Below are positions 26,214 through 34,083 of a stretch of 64,000 bases of DNA, one piece after another (position 1 is the first letter of the stretch; the number at the start of each line of letters is the position of its first letter). Source of the stretch: Lacticaseibacillus paracasei subsp. paracasei (GTDB lineage Bacteria > Bacillota > Bacilli > Lactobacillales > Lactobacillaceae); contig NZ_AP012541.1 in the NCBI RefSeq assembly GCF_000829035.1, positions 2,232,001-2,296,000 of the forward strand. The letters run 5' to 3'. A model generated the notes under the pieces. The model was not told the DNA's origin and searched no databases. It saw only the letters and a program-made list of their open reading frames with translations. The translations under genes were made by a program, and so were the position numbers.

Positions 26214-26702
26214 CTAAGCTTGATAACTTGAAAAGGCCGTCGCAGCAAGCACCAAGGTCAACACAGCATCTGGTGAAAGTGCCGCACTGACTGTCTCAAT
26301 ATGGCCGCTGGTTGCGACTGCGCCAATCACTTCAAGCCCGTACTTAACAATATTCAAGTCACGCTGCGGGGTATACCCACCGTCAAAAACGGGTTCATGA
26401 TTGTATGTAAAATTCAACTGATCATTTTTGATTGAGCCATCCACATGGTTGACCATGATACGGTCATGGGTGGCGGTCAATGGCGCATTGTCATCTGGCA
26501 AGTTTAACTTGTGATCAGATTCAATTGTATAATAATCGGCCTGCTTCATATGCAAGTATTTCTCAGCTGGCTTCTTGAGCACTTTCAAATAATCCACAAT
26601 TGCGTATACTTTGTTGGGGTCAAGCTGGGTTTTCTTGGCCATCAGGTCATCATTATGCGCCTCAAGCCAGTCTGCTAAATTACTGATACTAAATTGATCC
26701 AT
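26214..26702 (-). CDS. Hypothetical soluble protein
   Basis: 162 residues starting MDQFSISNLADWLEAHNDD. The first 60 residues look helical and the middle is strand-rich and acidic. The C-terminus is a hydrophobic Ala/Leu/Val helix (AVLTLVLAATAFSSYQA). I do not recognise a family and see no catalytic motif. It is convergent with, and directly abutting, the 80-residue gene. It starts 122 bases from the divergent 57-residue gene, so the spacer holds both promoters. Confidence 0.65.
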   Translation of the reverse strand: MDQFSISNLADWLEAHNDDLMAKKTQLDPNKVYAIVDYLKVLKKPAEKYLHMKQADYYTIESDHKLNLPDDNAPLTATHDRIMVNHVDGSIKNDQLNFTYNHEPVFDGGYTPQRDLNIVKYGLEVIGAVATSGHIETVSAALSPDAVLTLVLAATAFSSYQA

Positions 26703-26801
26703 GTTGTGCCTCCATATTCGTTGCTAATTCTTACGCCAGTATAGCATGGTCTTCAAGTCTGGCGAAGCGGGATTGTCATAAACTTGTTACACATACTGTT
26801 A

Positions 26802-26807
26802 TATAAT
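26802..26807 (+). promoter_or_regulatory. -10 box (TATAAT) for the 57-residue gene
   Basis: Perfect TATAAT, 18-23 bases upstream of the start. The -35 is poorly placed: TTGTCA at 26773 is 23 bases away and TTGTTA at 26784 is 12 away. Confidence 0.5.
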
Positions 26808-26824
26808 AGTAGTGGGAGATGAGG

Positions 26825-26998
26825 ATGATGCTGAGCAATCGCGAGCCATATCCAATTATCGATTATTTAGGCCGACCTATCAAGCTGTCACTGTTTGTGA
26901 CCTATCGATTACGCATTAAAAACGGCTATATCCTTGCACTGCGCCGAAATCAACATCAGCAAGTGATCCCGAACCTCATGGCCAAGAATGCGAGCTGA
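26825..26998 (+). CDS. 57-residue basic small protein, unknown
   Basis: Short open frame starting ATGATG (26825 or 26828) with GGGAGATGAGG upstream, TATAAT 18 bases before it and a strong terminator 45 bases after it, so it looks like an independent small gene. The product begins MMLSNREPYPIIDYLGRP and continues with a basic, strand-forming segment (YRLRIKNGYILALRRNQ). No membrane helix. Family not recognised. It is too short to be sure, but signals on both sides argue that it is real. Confidence 0.5.
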   Translation: MMLSNREPYPIIDYLGRPIKLSLFVTYRLRIKNGYILALRRNQHQQVIPNLMAKNAS

Positions 26999-27042
26999 TT
27001 CGGTTGCTGCAACAGCCACTGATGAACGGTTACTAATTGGCT

Positions 27043-27074
27043 AGGATGGTGTGTATCAATGCACCATCCTTTTT
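27043..27074 (+). terminator. Terminator of the 57-residue gene
   Basis: AGGATGGTG / CACCATCCT stem, 10-base loop, then TTTTT. Confidence 0.85.
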
Positions 27075-27100
27075 GATGGCGCCAGATGCGGCACGATCAC

Positions 27101-28021
27101 TCAGTCCGAGGAGCGATCTTCCAGCTTCGGTCCATGCGGCGTCGCCATTGCCATCATGGCGACTGTCAAAATAATAATAACGCCACCCAAGATTTCCGCA
27201 AATCCCATATGCATGTGTAAGAAAACGACTGAAACAACCGTTGCACCCAACGGCTCAAAGGCGTCTAGCAACGTGGCTGCCGTCGGAGAAATGAACTGCA
27301 AGCTCGCAAGGTAAACCGAATAAGCAATGATGGTGCCAAAAATCACAATGAACCAGTAACCAGCCCAACCTGCGTGATCTAAATGCGGTATTTCCTTCCA
27401 AAAAGGATCAAATACATCAATCAACAAACCACCAATCAGTTGCGCCCATGCCGTGACGACAATCGGCGAGTGGCGGTGCAACAAGCCTGCAGGCAACAAG
27501 GTATACGCCGCTGCCGCCAATGCTGCCATGATACCCCAGAAAAAAGCATTCGGCGAAATGGCCAGATGAGTAAAATGCCCTTTGGTAACAACCAAAGCCG
27601 TCCCCATCATGGCAAAGCAAATCGTCACAATATCAATTCGTCGCGGCTTTTCGCGCAAACGCAGCGCTAAGAATATCAACACAGCCACCGGTGACAAATA
27701 TTGCAAAATCGTGGCAGTTGCAGCATTGGCTACTGCAACTGCCTTAAAGTAAATATACTGCATCCCGATCATGCCAAACAGAATAAATAGAATTAGCTGC
27801 AAGGCATCACGAGTATTCCGCCAAGGTGCTAGAATCGCTTTACGCTCTTTCCAAAAAGCCACGAGCATCAAAACAATTCCGGCGATAATCATCTTCGAAC
27901 TAATCAGCCATGAAACTTTAATGCCTTGATCAAATAAGGCCTCGCTAATTGGGCCAGAGATTCCCCAAAAGCTTGACCCTAAAATTGCTAGAAAAATCCC
28001 CCACAGTCGGACGCGCTTCAC
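27101..28021 (-). CDS. EamA/DMT-family membrane exporter
   Basis: 306 residues with ten predicted helices in two EamA repeats (residues about 8-140 and 150-290). Each has the family pattern near its end (AATATILQYLSPVAVLIFLAL; SPTAATLLDAFEPLGATVVS). Drug/metabolite transporters of this type export amino acids, purines or other metabolites; the substrate is unknown. It lies 30 bases downstream of the tag-like glycosylase gene on the same strand and is probably cotranscribed with it. Confidence 0.88.
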   Translation of the reverse strand: MKRVRLWGIFLAILGSSFWGISGPISEALFDQGIKVSWLISSKMIIAGIVLMLVAFWKERKAILAPWRNTRDALQLILFILFGMIGMQYIYFKAVAVANAATATILQYLSPVAVLIFLALRLREKPRRIDIVTICFAMMGTALVVTKGHFTHLAISPNAFFWGIMAALAAAAYTLLPAGLLHRHSPIVVTAWAQLIGGLLIDVFDPFWKEIPHLDHAGWAGYWFIVIFGTIIAYSVYLASLQFISPTAATLLDAFEPLGATVVSVVFLHMHMGFAEILGGVIIILTVAMMAMATPHGPKLEDRSSD

Positions 28022-28051
28022 CAGTCTTGCTCCCTCTTGGGCCGATTCGGA

Positions 28052-28666
28052 TCAGTCCTGCATCACAACATGATCATCAATTAATCCGGCGCCTTGCAAA
28101 TAATTATACACGATTACCGGCCCTACGAACGCAAAGCCGTTATTTTTCAAATCCTTGGCGATTTTGACCGATAAGGCACCTTTGGTCGGAATTTCCGCAC
28201 GCGACTTAGGTCGATTGACCAACGGCTTGCCGTTCACAAAATGCCATAAATAGTGATCAAGGCTGCCATACTTTGCCTGAATTTTTAACACAGCTCTGGC
28301 ATTGGTAATTGTTGCCTCAAGTTTCTTACGATTGCGAATGATGTCTTGCCGCTGCAATAACTGCTCGACGTCTTCTTCATCCATAGCAGCTACTTGTTTA
28401 ATCGCAAAATTATGAAAAGCATCGTTAAAAGCAGCGCGCTTGCCAATGACTAGTTCCCAATTCAACCCAGCTTGGAAAATCTCAAGGGATAACAACTCAA
28501 ATAACTTTTGATCATCATGAACCGGCACGCCCCATTCATGATCGTGGTACGCGCGCATAGCTGGTGACATTTTGGCAACCCAATCCGTATAACGCTTACG
28601 TTCCTGATACCGCTGCAATGCTGCTTCTGTCTTGGCTTCTTCAGCGTGATCATTTGGTTTTACCAT
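28052..28666 (-). CDS. tag: DNA-3-methyladenine glycosylase I-like protein lacking the zinc cysteines
   Basis: 204 residues. The Tag core is clear: AYHDHEWGVPVHDD, then FELLSLEIFQAGLNWE, IIRNRKKLEATITNA and FVGPVIVYNYLQGAGL. It excises 3-methyladenine from alkylated DNA, starting base excision repair. E. coli Tag binds zinc with Cys4, His17, His175 and Cys179. Here the two His survive (AYHDHEW; DDHVV), but the N-terminal RCxW is RYTDW and the last cysteine is replaced (HVVMQD). The zinc snap is therefore probably absent. The start ATG has GGAGG nine bases upstream. Followed closely by the EamA gene. Confidence 0.88.
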   Translation of the reverse strand: MVKPNDHAEEAKTEAALQRYQERKRYTDWVAKMSPAMRAYHDHEWGVPVHDDQKLFELLSLEIFQAGLNWELVIGKRAAFNDAFHNFAIKQVAAMDEEDVEQLLQRQDIIRNRKKLEATITNARAVLKIQAKYGSLDHYLWHFVNGKPLVNRPKSRAEIPTKGALSVKIAKDLKNNGFAFVGPVIVYNYLQGAGLIDDHVVMQD

Positions 28667-28810
28667 TGTCCAGCACCTCCATAGACTTGCATAGGCTTCT
28701 CTTTTACGGATACATTACGCCGCGCTGGCAGGGATTGCCAGTGAAGATGCTTGCAAGGCAAGATCATGCGTTCACCTGTGCAACGCTGGACAGGATTCCA
28801 TTCATTTTAA

Positions 28811-28855
28811 CGCGTTCGCAGCCACAGATGCCTACATATAAGGGCCTTGAACCCC
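28811..28855 (-). repeat. Left half of palindromic repeat family 1 interrupted by the IS
   Basis: aacgcgttcgcagccacag...cctacatataagggcc matches the arm of a reverse-orientation repeat. The matching arm resumes at 29905 on the other side of the insertion element. The last four bases (AACC, 28852-28855) are the target duplication. Confidence 0.75.
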
Positions 28856-29904
28856 TAGATTGCAATAATAAAGTTACCACCTAGAAAGAGGCTTGCTCAC
28901 TGCTTGAACTGGGGTTTGCCAACGGAGACATTTTCTAGGTTTGTTATTGATAAGCGCTGTGGCTTGTTGAATATCGGTCTCTGAAACCTGATCAAACTGT
29001 GTTCCCTTCGGGAAATAGTAGCGAAGTTCTCGATTGAACCGTTCATTTGTGCCCCGTTCATTCGGGTGATAGGCGTGGCAAAAGTAAACCGGTATCCGAT
29101 AGCGCTTTGTAAGCGCCTGATCGCAGGAAAACTCTTTACCGTGATCAACCGTCACTGATCGAACCGGACCCGGAAAGTCCACCATCAGTCTTGCAAATCC
29201 CTTGAGAACAGCATTTTGTGATAAGTTTTCAAGCTTAGTTGTCGCCATTAAACGTGTCACCCGATCGACAATGGTCAAAACAGCAGCCTTTGACCCGCGA
29301 CCACCGCGAACTGTATCCATCTCTAAATGTCCTTTTTCGGTTCGCCGATTAGCTGACTCACTGCGAATCTCAATTGAGGTGCCTACTGCTTGGTTATAGC
29401 GCGACCGAAGGTCTTGTCTTCTTTTATGACGTTTACCGTGATCAAAGAGTTGGCTTGGCTGAAAATCGACTTGTCTTTGATAAATCCAGTGGTAAATCGT
29501 GTGTGGCGCACAGTGAACGGCATAACCGACCATTTCAGGGGACCAACCTAGGTTTAGCTTCTCAGTTACCATCCGCTTCAACTTAGGCGTTAAAATCGAG
29601 TGCCGACCACAACGATGCCGACAAGTATCGGCATGATCCTGAGCTATAATGGCGCAGTAATCACCTTCAGGGCAACGGTGAAGCTCATGCCTAATAGAAA
29701 TACGAGAGCGGCCTAAGGTCGCGGCGATGTATTGAATCGTGTGGTGTTGCATCAGTTCTATCTGAGATCGTTCAATTAAGGTTATAATGGCCATGGGACC
29801 TGTCCTTCTCTCTAGATGGTATGTTATGCAAACACCATTTTAGCAAGAACGGACAGGTCTTTTTTCACATTTTCTGGGTGGTAACTTTAATTATGCAATC
29901 TAGG
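28856..29904 (-). mobile_element. Complete IS30-family insertion sequence, 1049 bp
   Basis: Imperfect terminal inverted repeats: left CCTAGATTGCAATAATAAAG, right (complement) CCTAGATTGCATAATTAAAG, both continuing into TTACCACC(T/C)AGAAA. Direct AACC copies flank it (28852-28855 and 29905-29908). It carries one intact transposase gene. Size and organisation are typical of IS30 elements of lactobacilli. Confidence 0.9.
28874..29794 (-). CDS. IS30-family transposase
   Basis: 306 residues. The N-terminal helix-turn-helix (YIAATLGRSRISIRHELHRC) should bind the terminal repeats. A second helical region (GWSPEMVGYAV, HTIYHWIYQ) is typical of IS30. The DDE catalytic core is complete: first Asp in EMDTVRGGRG, second Asp in SVTVDHGKEF, Glu in ERGTNERFNRELR. 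No frameshift or stop, so the element may be active. The gene fills nearly the whole element. Confidence 0.95.
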   Translation of the reverse strand: MAIITLIERSQIELMQHHTIQYIAATLGRSRISIRHELHRCPEGDYCAIIAQDHADTCRHRCGRHSILTPKLKRMVTEKLNLGWSPEMVGYAVHCAPHTIYHWIYQRQVDFQPSQLFDHGKRHKRRQDLRSRYNQAVGTSIEIRSESANRRTEKGHLEMDTVRGGRGSKAAVLTIVDRVTRLMATTKLENLSQNAVLKGFARLMVDFPGPVRSVTVDHGKEFSCDQALTKRYRIPVYFCHAYHPNERGTNERFNRELRYYFPKGTQFDQVSETDIQQATALINNKPRKCLRWQTPVQAVSKPLSRW

Positions 29905-29955
29905 AACCGAACTGGCCACTTACACTCTGTTTTCTAGCCGCTCCTGTTCGCGCTT
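29905..29955 (-). repeat. Right half of palindromic repeat family 1 interrupted by the IS
   Basis: After the AACC duplication, ggccacttacactc...tttctagccgctcctgttcgcgc gives the missing arm of the repeat that began at 28811. Together they show the IS landed in the centre of a repeat. Confidence 0.75.
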
Positions 29956-29989
29956 AACAAAAAAACCGATAACAAGTTTTGTCATCGGC
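29955..29989 (-). terminator. Terminator of the UspA gene
   Basis: Minus-strand CCGATGACAA / TTGTTATCGG with one G-U pair, then TTTTTTTG. Confidence 0.85.
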
Positions 29990-30007
29990 TCACAAACAAT
30001 CACTTAC

Positions 30008-30463
30008 CTATTTAGTTTTAACGATCAGGACATCGCAAGGTGCCGTGCGATTGACATATTCCGTGACAGATCCGACAAGGACGCGTTCTACAGCGTTCAA
30101 GCCAGTTGCACCGATCACAATGAGATCATTGTGATGGTCGTGCGGAAAATCAGTTGCAATTACCGTCTTGGGATTGCCAAACCGAATGTGAATATCAAGA
30201 TCATCCAGACCTGCACTTTTGGCTTGATCTTTCAAATTATCTAAGTATTCCTGTGCATCTTGCGTCAACTGATAAACCGCATCGCCGGAAATCATGCCGC
30301 CGTAACTGCCAATAAACTGTTTGGTATCAAGCACATTCAAAACATCCAAGTGGGCTCGGTTGGCCAGTGCAACCTTAATGGCCTTGTTAAAAGCTAATTC
30401 TGCTTCCTTCGAGCCATCCACCGGTACGAGCAAGCGATCATATTCTTGATCCATTCCGCTCAC
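30008..30463 (-). CDS. Universal stress protein, UspA family
   Basis: 151 residues, single Usp domain. The start YDRLLVPVDGSKEAELAF and the ATP-binding signature G-2x-G-9x-G-S (GATGLNAVERVLVGSV) are present, so it should belong to the nucleotide-binding class. Such proteins accumulate under acid, heat or starvation stress in lactobacilli; their molecular role is not settled. It is monocistronic with its own terminator. Confidence 0.95.
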   Translation of the reverse strand: MSGMDQEYDRLLVPVDGSKEAELAFNKAIKVALANRAHLDVLNVLDTKQFIGSYGGMISGDAVYQLTQDAQEYLDNLKDQAKSAGLDDLDIHIRFGNPKTVIATDFPHDHHNDLIVIGATGLNAVERVLVGSVTEYVNRTAPCDVLIVKTK

Positions 30464-30763
30464 ATCCTTACTTTCTGATTAACTTAAGCATAGAACGCCG
30501 AGGAAACGAATACAAGAAATAAATTTGAACACTTAACATAGTAATCTATCCCAAGACCCTGTAAAATAAGACTCAACGGCAGGCTTTACTGATGCGCGTA
30601 CTGAATCTGATCGAACCCGGTTATTATTTATTAAAATATGTTTTATTTCCGTGGGTTTATGATTGATTTAATACGCATTAATGCTATATTAAAGTTAGTG
30701 AGCTTGCATTCTTGAATTTAAGGATTCGGCGCCAAAAAAAATTGAAAGAAATGTGGTGGAAAT
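30464..30763 (+). promoter_or_regulatory. Divergent spacer between uspA and the XRE regulator
   Basis: 300 bases, AT-rich. For the plus-strand regulator TTGATT (30663-30668), a 16-base spacer and TATATT (30685-30690) form a good promoter, about 75 bases before the start. No clear -35/-10 pair was found for uspA, and no RNA gene or repeat is seen. Confidence 0.55.
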
Positions 30764-31153
30764 ATGATTACAAATGGTGTTGGCAGCGTGCTGCGACAGA
30801 TCCGAAAGGGTCGCGGCGAATCAATCGTCGAAGTTGCAAAAGCAACCCATACTTCCCCAGCTAGTTTTACTAAGTGGGAAAACGATCAAACAATTCCGAG
30901 TGAACGGAGTATTCGCAAACTTGCAGAATACTATAATACAGATCCGCTCGAATTATTGAGTGTGGCTTATCCGGATAAATATGCTCAGAAGCAAGAAAAC
31001 GAACAACCGGTCGGTGATGGTCCATCAATCCGTGTTGAGGACTTGTTAGGCAACAACTCAGTTCTGACATACAATGGTGTTCCACTTGCGGCGGGCACCA
31101 AGTCGCTGGTAGCGGCTTTCATTGCCGGATTAATTATCGCTCAGCCTGAGTAA
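30764..31153 (+). CDS. XRE-family helix-turn-helix regulator
   Basis: 129 residues. Residues 7-62 form an XRE/Cro domain (VLRQIRKGRGESIVEVAKAT, then SPASFTKWENDQTIPSERSI and LAEYYNTDPLELL). The C-terminal part has a short acidic linker, then a conserved-looking VEDLLGNNSVLTYNGVPL and a hydrophobic end (SLVAAFIAGLIIAQPE). This tail could be a signal-sensing or oligomerisation segment. Targets unknown; monocistronic. The start has GTGGTGG/AAGAAATG upstream rather than a strong Shine-Dalgarno site. Confidence 0.88.
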   Translation: MITNGVGSVLRQIRKGRGESIVEVAKATHTSPASFTKWENDQTIPSERSIRKLAEYYNTDPLELLSVAYPDKYAQKQENEQPVGDGPSIRVEDLLGNNSVLTYNGVPLAAGTKSLVAAFIAGLIIAQPE

Positions 31154-31168
31154 AGTTATTCTTCAAGG

Positions 31169-31195
31169 AAAGCCGTCATTTGACGGCTTTTTTTG
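31169..31195 (+). terminator. Terminator of XRE regulator gene
   Basis: AAAGCCGTCA / TGACGGCTTTTTTT, two-base loop. Confidence 0.9.
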
Positions 31196-31316
31196 TCCCT
31201 TCTGATACGCTCAGTCGACATGCCTTATACACGTATAACCCTTGAAAACAATGCATTCTCGCTCACTCATAAAAGCACAGCCTAATGCCCAACTAGCTGG
31301 AAAACTTAAGGATGCA

Positions 31317-31346
31317 TTGCCGGTACCAACAACTTTCGCGTATACT
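31317..31346 (+). promoter_or_regulatory. Promoter of the tyrosine phosphatase gene
   Basis: TTGCCG (31317-31322), 18-base spacer, TATACT (31341-31346). It lies inside the longest open frame, which rules out the upstream-most start. Confidence 0.6.
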
Positions 31347-31380
31347 GGAGTCAAGCGTTTTCATGATGGAGGAATTAAAT

Positions 31381-32169
31381 TTGGAACCCAATGTTCTTGA
31401 CATTAAAAATGGACTTAACTTTCGCGACCTCGGCGGCTATAAGACAAAATCCGGTCAATTAGTCAAACCTAAGAAAGTCATTCGCTCTGCTAAGTTGAGC
31501 GAGTTATCTGACCAGGATTTGCAATACCTTTCCGATTACGGGCTCATCGCCGATGTCGACTTTCGCTCACCCGAAGAACAAGCAGCTGAGCCCGATCGAT
31601 ACCCAGAACACGCGACCTACCATTTTGTGCCGGTTTTCCCAACAGACGAAACCAAGAGTAGTGAACAGGCGGATGCCTTGCAAAAGAGCTTCTCACGTGA
31701 TCCGCACGCAGGTTTTGAAAACATGGTTAAAACCTACGCCGACATCGTCAAAATGCCTTCTGCACAAAAGGCTTATCGTCAATTCTTCGACATCCTCTTA
31801 AGTAACGATGACGAAAATGGTGCTGTTCTTTTCCATTGCACAGCCGGTAAAGATCGAACCGGGATGGGCGCGGTATATCTACTTTCAGCCCTCGGTGTTG
31901 ATGGTCATACCATTCGCCAAGACTACCTCGCGACAAACGATCTCATTCAGCCGATGGTCGAAAAGAATTTGGCAGCTGCTCGTAAGCATGGCGCAACTGA
32001 TGCTCTTCTTGCCAACATTCAAGATCTCGGCACGGTTTCGGGTGCCTTTCTTGACAGTGCCTTAGCCACAATCGATGCTGAATATGGCAGCATGCGCGAC
32101 TATTTGCAAGATGAATTAAAGCTGACCCCCTCTGAAAAACGGGATCTCCGCGAACTTTATCTACAGTAA
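31381..32169 (+). CDS. Protein tyrosine/serine phosphatase family protein
   Basis: 262 residues. The P-loop HCTAGKDRTGMG (C-x5-R-T/S) is intact. The upstream motifs LNFRDLGGYKTKSG and DVDFRSPEEQAAEPDR define the bacterial Y_phosphatase3 family. It removes phosphate from tyrosine (or phosphoinositides in relatives). The TTG at 31381 is chosen because GGAGG lies eight bases upstream and the promoter lies just before. ATG codons at 31363/31366 overlap that site. Monocistronic; followed by a structured region with a T run. Confidence 0.92.
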   Translation: MEPNVLDIKNGLNFRDLGGYKTKSGQLVKPKKVIRSAKLSELSDQDLQYLSDYGLIADVDFRSPEEQAAEPDRYPEHATYHFVPVFPTDETKSSEQADALQKSFSRDPHAGFENMVKTYADIVKMPSAQKAYRQFFDILLSNDDENGAVLFHCTAGKDRTGMGAVYLLSALGVDGHTIRQDYLATNDLIQPMVEKNLAAARKHGATDALLANIQDLGTVSGAFLDSALATIDAEYGSMRDYLQDELKLTPSEKRDLRELYLQ

Positions 32170-32177
32170 AAAGCTAC

Positions 32178-32330
32178 ATGAATGAGTTACAACAGTTGAT
32201 GGTTCAATCAGACAATATCTTTGAGCACATCTATCAAGAAACTGGGAAAACACCTCTGTTGAGTCCCGCAAGCGCGGTGTTCTTTGACAGGCGATGTTTC
32301 AGTCCCGGTTTCTTTTTTAATTATGCGTGA
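32178..32330 (+). CDS. Possible 50-residue ORF after the phosphatase gene
   Basis: An open frame beginning MNELQQLMVQSDNIFEHIYQ looks protein-like, but no ribosome site precedes it. Its last third overlaps the hairpin and T run at 32238-32318, so it may be a remnant or chance. Low confidence. Confidence 0.2.
   Translation: MNELQQLMVQSDNIFEHIYQETGKTPLLSPASAVFFDRRCFSPGFFFNYA
32238..32318 (+). ncRNA. Multi-stem structured element ending in T run (complex terminator or small RNA)
   Basis: Outer stem GAAACTGGGA (32238-32247) / TCCCGGTTTC (32303-32312), then TTTTTT. Inside, AACACC/GGTGTT and CCGC/GCGG form a second stem. This is longer and more branched than other terminators here. Whether it is only the phosphatase terminator or the 3' end of a small RNA cannot be decided. 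Confidence 0.4.
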
Positions 32331-32393
32331 TCACTTTCTGCGTTCTTAACGATACTGATAACAACAAAAAATAGCTAAATTTAATCGGCATCT

Positions 32394-32422
32394 TTGCGTT
32401 CCTACTCTAACTTGGCTAGAAT
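32394..32422 (+). promoter_or_regulatory. Promoter of queG
   Basis: TTGCGT (32394-32399), 17-base spacer, TAGAAT (32417-32422). Confidence 0.65.
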
Positions 32423-32454
32423 AATGACATCAATGACGTTAAGAGGTGACCGGG

Positions 32455-33597
32455 ATGGATTTAAAAATGATGATTAAAGCCCATGCTAAAGAGTTGGGAA
32501 TCGACAAAATTGGCTTTACGACCGCTGATAATTTTGCCGCGCTCAAACCTAGCTTGCTCGCACAAAAAGCGGCCGGTCACACGACTGGCTTTGAACATCA
32601 AAATATCGATGAACGCCTATATCCTGATAAAATTTTTGACCAGCCACAAAGTATAATCGCAATTGCGTTAGCGTATCCGGCTAAAATCCATGAACGACCG
32701 CCGCGAACAGGACCCAAACGTGGCCGATTTGCGCGGGCCAGCTGGGGCATTGATTATCACACTGTGCTTGATCGAAAAATGGCGTCACTTATCAAGTTTA
32801 TTAAACGAACGGCAGAAAATGATCCTAACTTGCGTTTCAAACCCATGGTCGATACAGGTGAATTAATCGATGTTGTCGTTGCGCAACGCGCCGGCCTCGG
32901 CTTTATCGGCAAAAACGGTCTACTCATCACACCTGAATTTGGTTCGTATGTGTACCTCGGTGAGATCATTACCAATATTAAGTTTGCCCCTGACGAACCG
33001 ATGACCTCACAGTGCGGTGATTGTACTCGCTGTATTGATTTTTGCCCGCCAAAAGCCTTGCTTGGTGACGGTCGCATGAATGGTCAACGCTGTCTTTCCT
33101 ATCAAACCCAGACGAAAGGCTACATGGATCCAGAATTTCGGCCCATGATTCGCAACGTCCTATACGGCTGCGATATCTGCCAGCAGGTTTGTCCGTTTAA
33201 TAAAGGCAAAGATTTTCATATCCATCCAGAAATGGAACCCGACCCGGAAACGGTATTACCGGAACTGATTCCAATGTTAACGCTGACCAACAAGGACTTT
33301 AAAACGCGCTTTGGCAAACTGGCTGGTGCTTGGCGCGGCAAAAAACCACTGCAACGTAATGCCATTATCGCACTGGTCAACCTGCATGACCGCAGCGCCA
33401 TTCCTCACTTGCTCGAGGTCATTGAGCATGATCCGCGACCAATGATTCGAGCAACTGCAGCTTGGGCCGTTGGTGAATTACAGTCATCGTCTAATCCTGA
33501 AATCGAGACTTTTCTTAAAACGGCCTTGGCAAAAGAAACGACGCCAGAAGCCCAAGTCGCCTTTCAGGATGCACTTGATCACCTAACCCAACATTGA
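32455..33597 (+). CDS. queG: Epoxyqueuosine reductase
   Basis: 380 residues. The start is at the ATG at 32455, following AAGAGGTGA; a GTG nine bases earlier overlaps that site. The N-terminal cobalamin-binding/catalytic half contains RYARASWGIDYH-like sequence (FARASWGIDYH). Two 4Fe-4S clusters are ligated by CGDCTRCIDFCPPKAL and GCDICQQVCPFNK. The C-terminal part (about 300-380) is a HEAT-like repeat (RNAIIALVNLHD...MIRATAAWAVGEL). It reduces epoxyqueuosine to queuosine at the tRNA wobble base of Tyr, His, Asn and Asp tRNAs. A tRNA-Asn(GTT), a substrate class, lies 5 kb away, probably by chance. Confidence 0.96.
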   Translation: MDLKMMIKAHAKELGIDKIGFTTADNFAALKPSLLAQKAAGHTTGFEHQNIDERLYPDKIFDQPQSIIAIALAYPAKIHERPPRTGPKRGRFARASWGIDYHTVLDRKMASLIKFIKRTAENDPNLRFKPMVDTGELIDVVVAQRAGLGFIGKNGLLITPEFGSYVYLGEIITNIKFAPDEPMTSQCGDCTRCIDFCPPKALLGDGRMNGQRCLSYQTQTKGYMDPEFRPMIRNVLYGCDICQQVCPFNKGKDFHIHPEMEPDPETVLPELIPMLTLTNKDFKTRFGKLAGAWRGKKPLQRNAIIALVNLHDRSAIPHLLEVIEHDPRPMIRATAAWAVGELQSSSNPEIETFLKTALAKETTPEAQVAFQDALDHLTQH

Positions 33598-33636
33598 GCA
33601 TGTTATAATGACTCTTAAGAATACGAGGTGCCTATA

Positions 33637-34002
33637 TTGAAACTATATCAAGGACTCACTCAGGTGCAGGTCAATGAAGAAATGGCCGATGATACACCTG
33701 ACTTCACCATTACCACCGATCTAACCAAACCGTTGCACTACTCACCATCGGAACTTTACCACTACTTGGATGCGGTCTTAAAACCCGGTAGCCGGCACGA
33801 TCAGAATAATCTGAAGTATGTCACGGATGCCGCCTTCATCGGCGAAAATTTTGATTTCAACTCAATCCCTTACACTGCTAAGCTAAAGGATTTTGAAGAA
33901 AAAATGGCATTTGCTCGCAACCTTGTCAGTGATCTCAATCGTCACGTCAGCGTCAATCTGAATACAAAAAATCATACGTTTGAACTTTTATTCGTTGATT
34001 AA
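33637..34002 (+). CDS. Small protein of unknown function after queG
   Basis: About 121 residues from the TTG at 33637, with GAGGTG six bases before it. TATAAT at 33603-33608 gives it a possible own promoter. The product (LKLYQGLTQVQVNEEMADD start) is soluble and acidic and has no recognisable motif; LHYSPSELYHYLDAVL and NRHVSVNLNTKNHTFELLFVD look like a structured small domain. No family recognised. A strong bidirectional terminator follows. Confidence 0.7.
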   Translation: MKLYQGLTQVQVNEEMADDTPDFTITTDLTKPLHYSPSELYHYLDAVLKPGSRHDQNNLKYVTDAAFIGENFDFNSIPYTAKLKDFEEKMAFARNLVSDLNRHVSVNLNTKNHTFELLFVD

Positions 34003-34010
34003 GAAAAAAT

Positions 34011-34053
34011 AAAAACCGTTGTTCGGGAAGTTTTCCCCGACAACGGTTTTTTT
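34011..34053. terminator. Bidirectional terminator between unknown gene and bioY
   Basis: AAAAACCGTTGTTCGGG...CCCGACAACGGTTTTTTT. A and T runs flank both sides, so it can end both convergent transcripts. Confidence 0.92.
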
Positions 34054-34083
34054 GTACTTTCAATTTAAGCAGGAATCTGCTAT

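Noticed and set aside
31312..31380. Upstream extension of the tyrosine phosphatase
   Set aside because: It would start before the probable promoter and lacks a ribosome site. The TTG at 31381 has a perfect one.
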